Shown here: positions 25,701 through 34,050 of the stretch, piece after piece | How positions within the stretch are numbered: position 1 is the first letter of the stretch | Layout of the letters: each line of letters starts with the position of its first letter | Source of the DNA: Liolophura sinensis | Taxonomy: Eukaryota; Mollusca; Polyplacophora; Chitonida; Chitonidae | NCBI RefSeq assembly: GCF_032854445.1 | Contig: NC_088300.1 | Coordinates: forward strand, 1,736,001-1,800,000 | DNA: 64,000 bases | Direction of reading: 5' to 3' | Notes under the pieces: model-generated | The model's input: the letters and a program-made list of their open reading frames with translations, nothing else | Told to the model about the DNA's origin: nothing | The model's database searches: none | Position numbers and translations under genes: made by a program

Positions 25701-28700
25701 TATATGTGTATTGGCAGTCATTGTACTGCATATATGTGTATTGGCAGTCATTGTACTGCATATATGTGTATTGGCAGTCATTGTACTGCATATATGTGTA
25801 TTGGCGGTCATTGTACTGCATATACATGTATTGGCAGTCATTTAGTTTCTTGTGTCATAATGAAATCTAGCCTTCTATTTTCTATATTGACCTAAGAGTA
25901 AAGAAATAATTCGCAATACACATATAGACTCTCAGCTATGTGAACAGATGTTTAAATGAAGCCATTTATGTGATGCTGTCTTGCACATGGATGCAGTTGC
26001 AGTGAAGAGTCTCACCATAATAAACATTGAGATGTGTTTACTTTAGGATGAAAGCTTTCGCAGCTAAATTAGCCACGCCCATTTGTCTGAGTGCATTAGA
26101 CCTCAGTGGGTTACCTCGCCCCAAGGCCTGTCAAATTTTGGGGATTTTGGATCCTTTTCAAATTATAAGAGGCTCTGAAAAGAAACATTTGTTACAGTTT
26201 TTGGTTTACCATTTGCATTTTAGTCTGTTCGTTTCCACAGTAGTATCCCCAAGAAGATCACCTTGGTTGCCTTGGTTCTCTGGTTTGCTCTTTACAGTTT
26301 GATCTCTTCCAGCCATTCTGCTCTCCCTTAGTCAGTCTTGTCTCCCCTAGCCACTGGTTTCCCCCAGGTATCAAGCTCTCCTCCAGGCAGTTTTTTTTCC
26401 TCCAGACACTCCAACTACCTCCAGGCATTGGGTCTCTATACAGCTTGGTCTCCTCCAGATACTAAGGTCACCTCCAGGCACTCTGGTCTCCTCCTGGCAG
26501 TCTTTTTCTCCTCCAGGTACTCACTCTCCTCCAGTCACTTGGATTCACTCTGGGCACTATGAACTCTCTCCAGGCACTCTGAACTCTCTCCAGGCATCCA
26601 GTTTTCCTCCACTCTGGTCTCCTCCAGACACTCATTTTTTTTCCTCCAGACACTCCAAGCTTTAATCCAACCATTAAACTGACCACCGTTTTAAATATTT
26701 AACACCTAGTAATGAGTTTATCAGTCAAATCAAATTTCTTTCTGTAGGACATCAGAGAGGGAAATATTCTTCTCGCAGAAGTTTATAGTGTACATAATCA
26801 GGAATATATTTATCTATGATGTTTCATGTAATGCCTCACATAGGAAAACAAACCAGGAGTCTCAGCTTAACACAGGAGATAGGGCATTTCCCAGAACTTT
26901 CTCACTAGCTTTTGTTGTCTCAAACAGCCAACTCGTTATTTCTTTGACATTCCCAATTTGTGACCTGGTATCTTAACATCTCTTGTGAGATGAGGCTCTG
27001 TGATGTTTTGTTTCTTGGTGGAGGGCGGCATCGTGCAGCTGAAAACGCTGATTGCAGCACCGGGTGCAGTTGCATAACAACTGGCATTGTTCCAGCAAGA
27101 TGTGCAGATGATAGTAGATCTAGTAAATAAAACAGCCCTTCTGCATTTCTTTCTCTGTCGCTTTGACCTGATCGATTTACACCAAGCGTTCTGACAGCAC
27201 AGCTGGCCGAGGGATCGCTAAGGCAGGCGAAAAAAAAACAGGAAATTCCTGTAAAACCCAGCAGTCATTGATGTGCTAGAGGGTAGTTAGTGGGAGCATT
27301 AAAGGCCCAGTTACTGATTGTCTTTGGTTAGGATGTGAAAAAAGTGGAATGCTATGTCATTCTGACTTTTGCAGTGCCTTCATTCTGCTGTTTGGTGGAT
27401 CACAGACCAGGCCCGGGGATCATGAAACCATCTTAGGCTTAAGTCAAAATTTCAGTCGTGAAACTTGGAAAGCTCCTTTCCGTTATTTTAGCTGAAATTC
27501 ATTTTACTATAACATATCTAGAATTTACGTTGTCAAGAAATATTTTGACCTTGTTACAGAAGAAATAACTGTTTTAAAGCGATTTGAAATTATGACTTAA
27601 GTGTAAGACCTAAGGGGACCTAAGCATTTCCTGGCTGTTTTATACTGGAGTGATGTATAAACATTAAAAAATTTAAAAAGTGGTCAAGAGTGTCACTGTG
27701 TTTACTGGCAAACCCAGCACTGCACTTATTTTCTGTGTAGAACAAATAAATTTTCTGAGTAAATAAAGTTGTTAAAGTATTTCTGAGTAAAACAGTGGGC
27801 ATGTTCCTAAATCAGCTGAGCAACTGTATTTCTTTTCTGTAAATCTCAGTCAGTATATCTGTTTCGTAAGTAGTCTCCGCAGGTTTACAACCAGAATAAT
27901 TTAAAAGAATTTGGAATAACTTTGGAACCCTGCAGATGCGGGCAGTGTTGTAGTGTTACAGTGTTGCACTGTTGCATTGTTGTGGTGTTGCATCGCTGCA
28001 CTATTTTGAGTTAAGACTGGTATACAGTGGATGTTTTGCCACAACCTGACCCAGTGCAGCTGTAGCTCACTCAGAAATGGGTTCATATTGGTGACAGATT
28101 GACTAGTGTATACATGGACCTCCCCACAATGAATGTCGAAGCAAGTCAGCTTCACAAACATGAAATATCGCCCTGAGGTTTTTGGCATTTGCAGATTCTA
28201 AATTGCTGCTGCAATGGCCACGATAGCTGTATACTTTGTCAAAATCATCTGTCTTGTTTTCCATTCTCCACACATATGTGGCATACAGGGTATCGTGAAC
28301 TTCAAGGGACACCACTGTCCCCAAAGCGAGCTAATATGCCATGAAAATTCCTCTTTCACAAATTTTAGATTTCCATTTCTTGTGTTACCATACATGTACA
28401 CGGTTGTCATCCAGATAAAGAGGACTCTCTCTCTCTCTGCTTCTTTTTTCAGTTGTTTGTCAGTTGGGTCCCTTCCTGTCATTTGTTTCAGTCAGTCTTG
28501 CCCACCTCCTTCAGTTACTGGCAGCTGACTGGTTACACAGCAGATGTAGCACGTCGGGAATTGGCTGATGTGTCTCCTGGCCTGATTGACAGTTAATGGA
28601 ACAGATATAAACTTGCTCACTAGAGCTCTAATAACATGCTGACATTTTCTCCAGATTAACAATTAATATAAATTTATCACAAAAATGTTCTTCAGGTGTG

Positions 28701-31700
28701 AATTTCAAAGATGTGCAAAAACCTAAAATGTAAATGAACTTATATGGGAAAAATGGCTTCATCTACACAGAAATGTCAAGGTGACAGGAAATAAGAATCA
28801 TACATTGACTGTATCGTCTGGACAGTGGACTAGCAATGTATTTGCTGTGGATTTTTCTATAACACGGTTAGACTTATATCAGAGAAAGAAACTATCACAG
28901 AGTTAAATTTCTGTCACAAAAGGGAATATCTTTGACAGAAACTTGTGCGAGAGGACAGAAGAAAACCTCTCATCTTTTGTCTGTAACTTAAGCAAGTGAA
29001 ATAAATTATATTTCAAAAGATCATGTATGCAGGTGTTCTTTTTGATAGTGAAAGCCTTGCTGGAATTGGTGTGCAGGAAAACCAGTGGTTGTTGCATACT
29101 CCTATCACCAGCTGGCTTTAGATGTGAAGTTTTTATTTATTTCACATATATCTAATGGTTCTGCTACCACTGTACAAGTGAAATGAGATTAAATATGGTG
29201 TGTAAATATCAAGAAAATGTATTACAATTTTCATCACAGAATTCTGTGTGTGAATCTACTAGATTTAGTATTTGTGGTTATAGGTTTGGAAAATTTTTCA
29301 ACTGATAACAAAATCTGTTGTAGTGTAGTGTAATATTTTCTTAATCTCGGCATTTTCTCTTTGTGAAATGGTGTGGTGGGAGAACAGGAAGGGTGACGGA
29401 GAGGGGTGGGGTGACGGTGACGGAGAGTGGGGAGGGAGAGGGGTGGGTGGAGGAGGAGCGAATTAGGGTGGTGGAGGGCTGTACATAGAATCCTATATAG
29501 TGAATAGTTTACTAAATTGAGAATGTAGTTAATGGCTCTGTCTTGTCATGAACTGTTGTTTAACCGACATCTAGGTTGTCATGTCTCTGTTAGCCTTATC
29601 TCCCAAAAATCTTCTCATTCTACGTTTTTTTTTTTTTCTGTTCGGTGATGTTTTTGTTGTTGATATTTAATACTTTCAACATGTCAACCATTTTAAGTGA
29701 GTGCCACAAAAACAGCCCCTAGACAAGGCTCCAGGGGTTTTTAGCTGGCATTCGTGTACATATATACAGCTGGAGAGGCATTACACCCTCATGAACTTCT
29801 TCCTGAAACTGTCAACTGATCTCCTTTCATTGTCGAAGACAAAGGGAGAAAAAACTTGTAAAGGGCAGAAGAGTTTGTTGGTAAATTCCAAGGTATTTCC
29901 AGATGGTAAATTTGCTTGCCTGGCAACAGTGCCAGTCATTTTGGTGTCGTGTACTAACATATATGGAGGATAAGATAAATAACTAAACTGTGTTCTAGAA
30001 AGGTTACCAAGATGACCAAAACAACCATGTGAGACACATCCACCCCCCAACACTACCAACCCTTTCCTCTCTTCTTACCTCAGTCACCTTATTTCTCCAA
30101 CTGCCTACAGATTTTGCAAAATGGTTCTTCTTTTGCTCTGTGACATGAAAAAATCCCAAAATGGATCAAACATAAAATGATTGAAAAAATTATAATGTGA
30201 CTTGATTTATGAATTTTAGGAACTTAAAAAAATTACTTATTTTGGCCAGTAACACTTGATGAACCTGATACAGTCAAGGGTTCTGAGGCAAAGGTTCCTG
30301 AAGTGTATAGTGCACACTCCACATGTATAGGGTGGGGTTGTGAATGTAAACTTCTTGGCTGGCAAAGGTTCCTGAAATGTATAGTGCACACTTCACAGAT
30401 ATAGGGAAGGGTTCTGATTATAAACTTCTTGGCTGGCAAAGGTTCCTGAAATGTATAGTGCTCACTTCACAGATATAGGGAAGGGTTCTGAATATAAACT
30501 TCTTGGCTGGCAAAGGTTCCTGAAGTGTATAGTGAACACTCCACATGTATAGGGTGGGGTTGTGAATGTAAACTTTTTCGCTGGCAAAGGTTCCTGAAGT
30601 GTATAGTGAACACTCCACAGATATAGGGAAGGGTTGTGAATGTAAACTTCTTGGCTGGCAAAGGTTCCTGAAGTGTATAGTGCACACTCCACAGATATAG
30701 AGAAAAGTTCTGAATATAAACTTCCTGGCTGGCAAAGGTTCCTGAAGTGCATAGTGTACACTCCACAGATATAGGGAAGGGTTGTGAATGTAAACTTCTT
30801 GGCTGGCAAAGGTTCCTGAAGTGTATAGTGAACACCCCACAGATATAGGGAAGTGTTGTGAATGTAAACCTCTTGGCTGGCAAAGATTCCTGAAGCGTAT
30901 AGTGCACACTCCACAGAGATAGGGAAGGGTTGTGAATGTAAACTTCTTGGCTGGCAAAGGTTCCTGAAGTGTTTAGTGAACACCCCACAGATATAGGGAA
31001 GGGTTGTGAATGTAAACTTCTTGGCTGGCAAAGGTTCCTGAAGTGTTTAGTGAACACCCCACAGATATAGGGAAGTGTTGTGAATGTAAACTTCTTGGCT
31101 GGCAAAGGTTCCTGAAGTGTATAGTGAACACTCCACAGATATAGAGAAGAGTTCTGAATATAAACTTCCTGGCTGCCAAAGGTTCCTGAAGTGCATAGTG
31201 TACACTCCACAGATATAGGGAAGGGTTGTGAATGTAAACTTCTTGGCTGGCAAAGGTTCCTGAAGTGTATAGTGAACACCCCACAGATATAGGGAAGTGT
31301 TGTGAATGTAAACCTCTTGGCTGGCAAATATTCCTGAAATGTATAGTGCACACTCCACAGAGATAGGGAAGGGTTGTGAATGTAAACCTCTTGGCTGGCA
31401 AAGGTTCCTGAAGCGTATAGTGCACACTCCACAGATATAGGGAAGAGTTGTGAATGTAAACCTCTTGACTGGCAAAGGTTCTTGAAATGTATAGTGCACA
31501 CTCCACAGATATAGGGAAGGGTTTTGAATGTAAACTTCTTGGCTGGCAAAGGTTCCTGAAGTGTATAGTGCACACTCCACAGATATTGGGAAGGGTTGTG
31601 AATGTAAACTTATTGGCTGGCAAAGGTTCCTGAAATGTATAGTGCACACTCCACAGATATAGGGAAGGGATGTGAATATAAACTTATTGGCTGGCAAAGG

Positions 31701-32655
31701 TTCCTGAAGTGTATAGTCCACACCCCACAGATATTGGGAAGGGTTGTGAATGTCCCTGAAATGTGCACACCCCACAGATATAGGGAAGGGTTGTGAATGT
31801 AAACTTCTTGGCTGGCAAAGGTTCCTGAAGTGTATAGAGCACACGCCACAGATATAGGGAAGGGTTGTGAATGTAAACTTATTGGCTGGCAAAGGTTCCT
31901 GAAGTGTATAGTGAACACTCCACAGATATAGGGAAGGGTTGTGAATGTAAACTTCTTGGCTGGCAAAGGTTCCTGAAGTGTATAGTGCACACTCCACAGA
32001 TATAGGGAAGGGTTGTGAATGTAAACCTCTTGGCTGGCAAAGGTTCCTGAAGTGTATAGTGCACACCCCACAGATATAGGGAAGGGATGTGAGTATCCCT
32101 GAAATGTTCTTTAATTTGCAACAGTTCAGGTTTCTGATGTTTCTCAACTGTGTCTGGCAGGAGTCATTTTATTTTAAAATAAATCATAATAGATAAGCAT
32201 TTCTGCTGAAAACAACTAGTATAGGTTGTGGATAATAGAAATGCTGATGTGCTCTTCATTATAGTTGCAATTTGATAATCCTGGAAACACCTTGACCTTG
32301 GAGCGAAAATAGAGCACACACTATTTGACAGTTTTGATTACGTGTAAGGCCTGCACATTGCTGTTAGAACACGCTGCAGGTATGCGCCATACAAATCTGC
32401 TCGCATTGCAGAAGTGCACTTTCCCGTGCCAGTTTGATCTTGACCTTGATACGTGTGTCACAGGAGCTTCATATCTTCCGGCGCCTATTCTTAGACAGGT
32501 GGAACAAGAGTGCAGCACGCCCTGCCCTTGCAGCGCTGATCAGTATCACTGCCCTCCATGTGGGTTGCACAATCATGAGCAGCCAACCCCTTGCCAAGCG
32601 GACATTCCTCGGCATTTTTGCAGCTTTCAATGTCAGCCAAACTACCCCATGCTAA
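13688..32655 (+). CDS. ARV1: ARV1 homologue, six-exon gene model (273 residues)
   Basis: ARV1 is an ER multi-pass membrane protein needed for normal sterol distribution and GPI-anchor synthesis. The model joins 13688-13792, 16733-16852, 17375-17531, 21867-22002, 22930-23072 and 32495-32655. All introns are GT/AG, and phases are 0,0,1,0... by exon boundary as 0, 0, 1, 0+2 and 1, each compatible with its partner. The summed length is 822 nt with stop, giving 273 residues against 271 in human ARV1. The N-terminus has two CxxC pairs (C11/C14 and C35/C38, the second split by intron 1), which form the zinc-ribbon-like part of the ARV1 homology domain. [13 protein letters not shown] and QAFRHVLYN follow. 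Later segments match the family at [23 protein letters not shown] and [11 protein letters not shown]. The introns are stuffed with minisatellites. The start is the ATG at 13688. The final exon rests on phase, length and hydrophobic pattern more than on residue identity. Confidence 0.87.
14425..14922. repeat. 52-bp minisatellite, about 9 copies
   Basis: The unit 'gaggaatctg.taacactg' plus 'aaagagtact.acagctgc' and 'acaaggttgaaact' recurs at 14468, 14520, 14572, 14624 and so on, a steady 52-bp step. The 5' copies are diverged and the last three are almost identical, a sign that the 3' edge expanded most recently. It lies within ARV1 intron 1. Confidence 0.92.
15708..16196 (-). CDS. Uncharacterised antisense open frame in ARV1 intron 1 (162 codons)
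   Basis: The longest non-repetitive frame in the window that is not part of a recognised gene. Residues about 130-152 form one strongly hydrophobic stretch ([20 protein letters not shown]), followed by a basic VKPRR and the stop, as in a tail-anchored or single-pass C-terminus. I recognise no domain. It could be a nested gene, the last exon of a minus-strand gene, a decayed retrocopy, or chance. No supporting promoter, poly(A) signal or splice site was established. Confidence 0.2.
   Translation of the reverse strand: MLPRQISYRLLANLFLNHDSLIFANRSSIHGSRPWGIPHRHGHTAPVMIHVVLSSLPGSCTHDLTFGLNIKVFHALRESETQNLISFNPNRQICLKACLDKIAVLANRMWKIPHFQNYSLPEEGKTVSITFRGVVMVVFPIMFTLAFIFFTCVKPRRDSLTA
16733..16852 (+). 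CDS. ARV1: ARV1 exon 2
   Basis: Forty codons between acceptor ttttttag and donor cag|gtaagt, phase 0 on both sides. It begins EHC, completing the second CxxC of the zinc-ribbon-like domain across the intron. It then carries [16 protein letters not shown] and [13 protein letters not shown], the best-conserved ARV1 block and the first membrane segment. Confidence 0.93.
17003..17332 (+). mobile_element. tRNA-headed SINE in ARV1 intron 2
   Basis: The head at about 17009-17095 contains an A-box-like 'tggttgaatggttaagg' and a B-box-like 'aggttcaaaacc'. The 3' end (cgtataagtgaaa ... atggtgtcaaacatcaatta, then aaataaatg) is a diverged version of the family-A tail with a different central body. No clear target-site duplication was seen. 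It is therefore probably an older copy or a related subfamily. It fills most of the 522-bp intron and stops about 40 bases before exon 3. Confidence 0.75.
17375..17531 (+). CDS. ARV1: ARV1 exon 3
   Basis: The exon lies between acceptor ccctcttgtcag and donor g|gtaagc and ends in phase 1. It encodes [15 protein letters not shown] (second membrane segment), a linker, then [15 protein letters not shown]. The last part aligns with the KEWDFYRMF..A stretch of human ARV1. Confidence 0.92.
17540..21560. repeat. Composite diverging minisatellite filling ARV1 intron 3
   Basis: Three tandem zones share the core 'ggtgtt....taggattg.t' but differ in unit. From about 17719 to 20100 the unit is about 42 bp ('tatgtaaagtgtgttagata' plus 'ggtgtcctaggattgctcc'), roughly 57 copies. 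From about 20130 to 20600 it is about 46 bp ('gtgcagtgtgttggacag'). From about 20640 to 21450 it is about 43 bp ('ctctaaagttgataggtg'). Diverged single units flank both ends (17547-17600, 21480-21560). This looks like one lineage that amplified in successive waves, leaving almost no unique intron sequence. Frames across it are not coding. Confidence 0.9.
21867..22002 (+). CDS. ARV1: ARV1 exon 4
   Basis: Acceptor gttttt..aacaag is followed by phase-1 entry. The frame encodes [20 protein letters not shown], then a second hydrophobic stretch leading into HSTVSF, and ends at cattcag|gtaagt in phase 2. An alternative frame starting upstream at 21841 is open but cannot be joined to exon 5, whereas this frame can. 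The non-canonical-looking acceptor (an AAG with a short pyrimidine tract) is the weak point. The 5' edge could shift slightly. Confidence 0.8.
22150..22740. repeat. 40-bp minisatellite in ARV1 intron 4
   Basis: The unit 'gtgactttgtgcctggaaaa' plus 'cctgtatagtaatttgttgt' recurs every 40 bp (for example 22289, 22329), about 14 copies. A tgt deletion gives some shorter units. Outer copies at both ends are diverged and the middle is homogeneous. Confidence 0.92.
22930..23072 (+). CDS. ARV1: ARV1 exon 5
   Basis: Acceptor gttttaacag, phase-2 entry, donor g|gtaact in phase 1. It encodes [20 protein letters not shown], then LWGQ, then [15 protein letters not shown]. The aligned human segment is the LL.SSYGKLLLIPAVIW and KVFVLTSNFQAIR region, so the frame is secure. 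Confidence 0.93.
23322..23437 (+). mobile_element. 5'-truncated family A SINE fragment
   Basis: The match covers 'gtttcctcccaccata.tgct', 'tataagtgaaata' and 'taaaacaccaatcaaataaa', the 3' half of family A, with several substitutions. A possible short duplication (aacagcc) flanks it but is too short to be decisive. Confidence 0.78.
23590..23755 (-). mobile_element. Diverged family A SINE internal fragment, reverse orientation
   Basis: Read on the minus strand, this contains 'gtggtcgctctgatttcaag', 'tccagccagtgctggc', 'gcaacctgcagatggtca' and 'gggtttccctgggct', matching the head-to-middle part of the full copy at 6579-6829. The tail is absent. Confidence 0.7.
24796..25842. repeat. 30-bp minisatellite of hairpin units, about 35 copies
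   Basis: The unit 'gcattgtactgcatatatgt' plus 'gcagtggcaa' repeats every 30 bp. From about 25614 a variant with 'attggcagtcattg' takes over for about eight copies, so the array has two homogeneous domains. Near 25530 there is a 13-bp partial unit. In the 5' domain, ACTGCA and TGCAGT within each unit are inverted repeats around a six-base AT-rich centre, so each unit can fold into a hairpin. Because 30 is a multiple of three, frames of up to about 360 codons stay open on both strands. I treat these as artefacts. Confidence 0.95.
26230..26665. repeat. Degenerate pyrimidine-rich minisatellite
   Basis: An irregular array of phrases such as 'tctcctccaggcactc' at about 18-20 bp spacing, with strong C/T bias on the + strand. 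Unit length wanders, so it is old or slippage-driven. Each unit resembles a pyrimidine tract plus cag, so the array contains many acceptor-like sequences inside the proposed ARV1 intron 5. Confidence 0.8.
29375..29480 (+). repeat. Purine-rich G tract with a quadruplex motif
   Basis: About 100 bases of nearly pure purine on the + (transcribed-sense) strand. At 29429-29447 the runs GGGG, GGG, GGGG and GGG are separated by loops of 1, 3 and 1 bases, which meets the usual quadruplex rule. It lies within ARV1 intron 5. Confidence 0.8.
30287..32108. repeat. 74-bp minisatellite, about 24 copies
   Basis: The unit 'ggcaaaggttcctgaagtgt' plus 'atagtgcacactccacagat', 'atagggaagggttgtgaatg' and 'taaacttcttggct' repeats at 74 bp. 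One shortened unit is near 31740-31790 and a truncated one at the 3' end. All three minus-strand frames remain open through most of it, giving overlapping frames of up to about 368 codons whose translation repeats every 74 residues. No start context, splice site or known domain supports coding. Confidence 0.94.
32495..32655 (+). CDS. ARV1: ARV1 exon 6 (proposed terminal exon)
   Basis: A pyrimidine-rich acceptor (gcgcctattcttag) ends at 32494. With phase-1 entry the frame reads [20 protein letters not shown] through a hydrophobic segment to KRTFLGIF and a stop at 32653-32655, 52 residues. It restores a total of 273 residues and places a final membrane helix where human ARV1 has one. Identity to human is low here. 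An acceptor at 32463 in another phase is also possible. Confidence 0.6.
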
Positions 32656-32750
32656 GAACTTTTAGGTACTTTTCCAGTATAGTTTTCTGAATACTTGACT
32701 ATGTAGCCAATTTGTGTGTCAAAAATTGTCAATTTTATCAATGAAAATGA

Positions 32751-32942
32751 CAAATTTTCATTGTGTTTTGTATATTGAAAGTTATCATAACCTGACATAG
32801 ACATGAACATATTTTTTTCACCACTTTTCTGCTGAGTAAATGAGTTATGTGAGTAATTTGTACATAACGAGGCATGCTAGGCATGAGAAGCTGTTCTTGA
32901 CAATGCATGTGTGGAATTTTGTGGTTAGTTTAGACAAGATTT
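32751..32942 (+). repeat. 192-bp direct duplication, copy 1
   Basis: Bases 32751-32942 appear again at 33576-33767, identical as far as I could read, including a seven-T run. The offset is 825 bases and the 633-bp interval between copies is unique sequence. Confidence 0.93.
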
Positions 32943-33575
32943 ATTCTGCATGAGGTTGGAGGTAGACAAGGGCAGAATTCACGATTACTATACAGTGTTT
33001 AATGGCATTCAGTATTTCAGAAAGACAGACTTTTGTTACAGACCAGAAAAATTGTTTCATGCATAATTGTAGCCTGCCGTTTTGTTGCAATCCACTGAGT
33101 TTTAAAACTAACACAAGAGGCTACAGCATGGGGAGTGAAAATAAAGCCAGTAAATGGTCACATTTTACAGGTGAAATATGGCCTCTTGTCAATTTACATG
33201 AGTTAGGGTTCATCTGGCTGTTCATGTAACTGTTCAAAAAGTACATTGTACACACCCCCAGGTTTAGAAAAAAGCCGTGGTGTTAATTGTACTTGTAATT
33301 TATTAGATATCACTGGTCTAGATTAATTCAAAATGTTCCGTTGTCATCACATTTAATAAATATTTACTGGGAACAGTGCAAACAGACCAAGCCTCTGGGA
33401 CTCCTAGTTCAGTAGCAGTCTCCTGGTTTATGCATAATAAGCCTTAGCAATCCAGTATTCACTCCAGTCCCTTCACACATCTGCACCATTTCATCTGCAG
33501 ACATGGAGAACTGGCCATTCCTGAAAATAACCCAAAATATTTCCCCAACAGACAGTTTTAAGTCTTGGCATGAGT

Positions 33576-33767
33576 CAAATTTTCATTGTGTTTTGTATAT
33601 TGAAAGTTATCATAACCTGACATAGACATGAACATATTTTTTTCACCACTTTTCTGCTGAGTAAATGAGTTATGTGAGTAATTTGTACATAACGAGGCAT
33701 GCTAGGCATGAGAAGCTGTTCTTGACAATGCATGTGTGGAATTTTGTGGTTAGTTTAGACAAGATTT
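33576..33767 (+). repeat. 192-bp direct duplication, copy 2
   Basis: The second copy of 32751-32942. Sequence diverges immediately outside the matched block on both sides. Confidence 0.93.
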
Positions 33768-33820
33768 GAAGAGAATCGATTTCAAACTTAACTTTGCGCA
33801 TATGAAATAAGAACTTGTAT

Positions 33821-34050
33821 TACCTGTAATAGTTTGATGGTACTGCCTGAATATGTGACCTCCAACATGGCCGCCACAGCCAGTCTGGACACAGTTCTTA
33901 CCTGTAATAGTTTGATGGTACTGCCTGAATATGTGACCTTCGAAATGGCCGCCACAGCCATTGTGGGCACAGTTCTTACCTGTAATAGTTTGATGGTACT
34001 GCCTGAATATGTGACCTTTGAAATGGTCGCCACAGCCAGTCTGGGCACAC
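33821..34050. repeat. 78-bp tandem repeat, 3 copies
   Basis: Copies begin at 33821, 33899 and 33977 ('tacctgtaatagtttgatgg'). Since 78 is a multiple of three, open frames of 86 codons appear on both strands; they are by-products of the repeat. Confidence 0.92.

Larger units (their letters stand above)
23073..32494 (+). other. ARV1 intron 5 (9.4 kb, proposed)
   Basis: If exon 6 is right this intron is far longer than the others. It contains two family-A SINE pieces (23322-23437, 23590-23755), the 30-bp hairpin minisatellite, a pyrimidine-rich array, a purine-rich G-tract and the 74-bp array. Its remaining unique parts (23760-24780, 25860-26230, 26670-29370, 29480-30280, 32110-32490) show no recognisable coding sequence. 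Confidence 0.6.
32656..33820 (+). other. ARV1 3' untranslated region and downstream sequence
   Basis: Candidate poly(A) signals AATAAA are at 33140-33145 and 33355-33360. The stretch contains both copies of a perfect 192-bp direct duplication. No coding signature was seen. Confidence 0.55.

Noticed and set aside
24748-25841. Overlapping open frames of about 340-360 codons on both strands
   Set aside because: They are produced by a 30-bp tandem unit (a multiple of three, without stops in those frames). The peptide is a ten-residue reiteration with no domain, and both strands are equally open.
27376-27434. Possible ARV1 last exon after a good acceptor near 27375
   Set aside because: The phase fits, but the 24-residue product is short, not hydrophobic enough for the family's last helix and would leave the protein well short of normal length.
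30418-32147. Minus-strand frames of up to 368 codons
   Set aside because: A 74-bp repeat without minus-strand stops keeps all three frames open; the translation cycles every 74 residues. No splice or start evidence.
32325-32690. 121-codon frame with many cysteines
   Set aside because: It overlaps the proposed ARV1 exon 6 in another frame. The Cys pattern fits no zinc or EGF module I know, and using it would not restore the ARV1 C-terminus.
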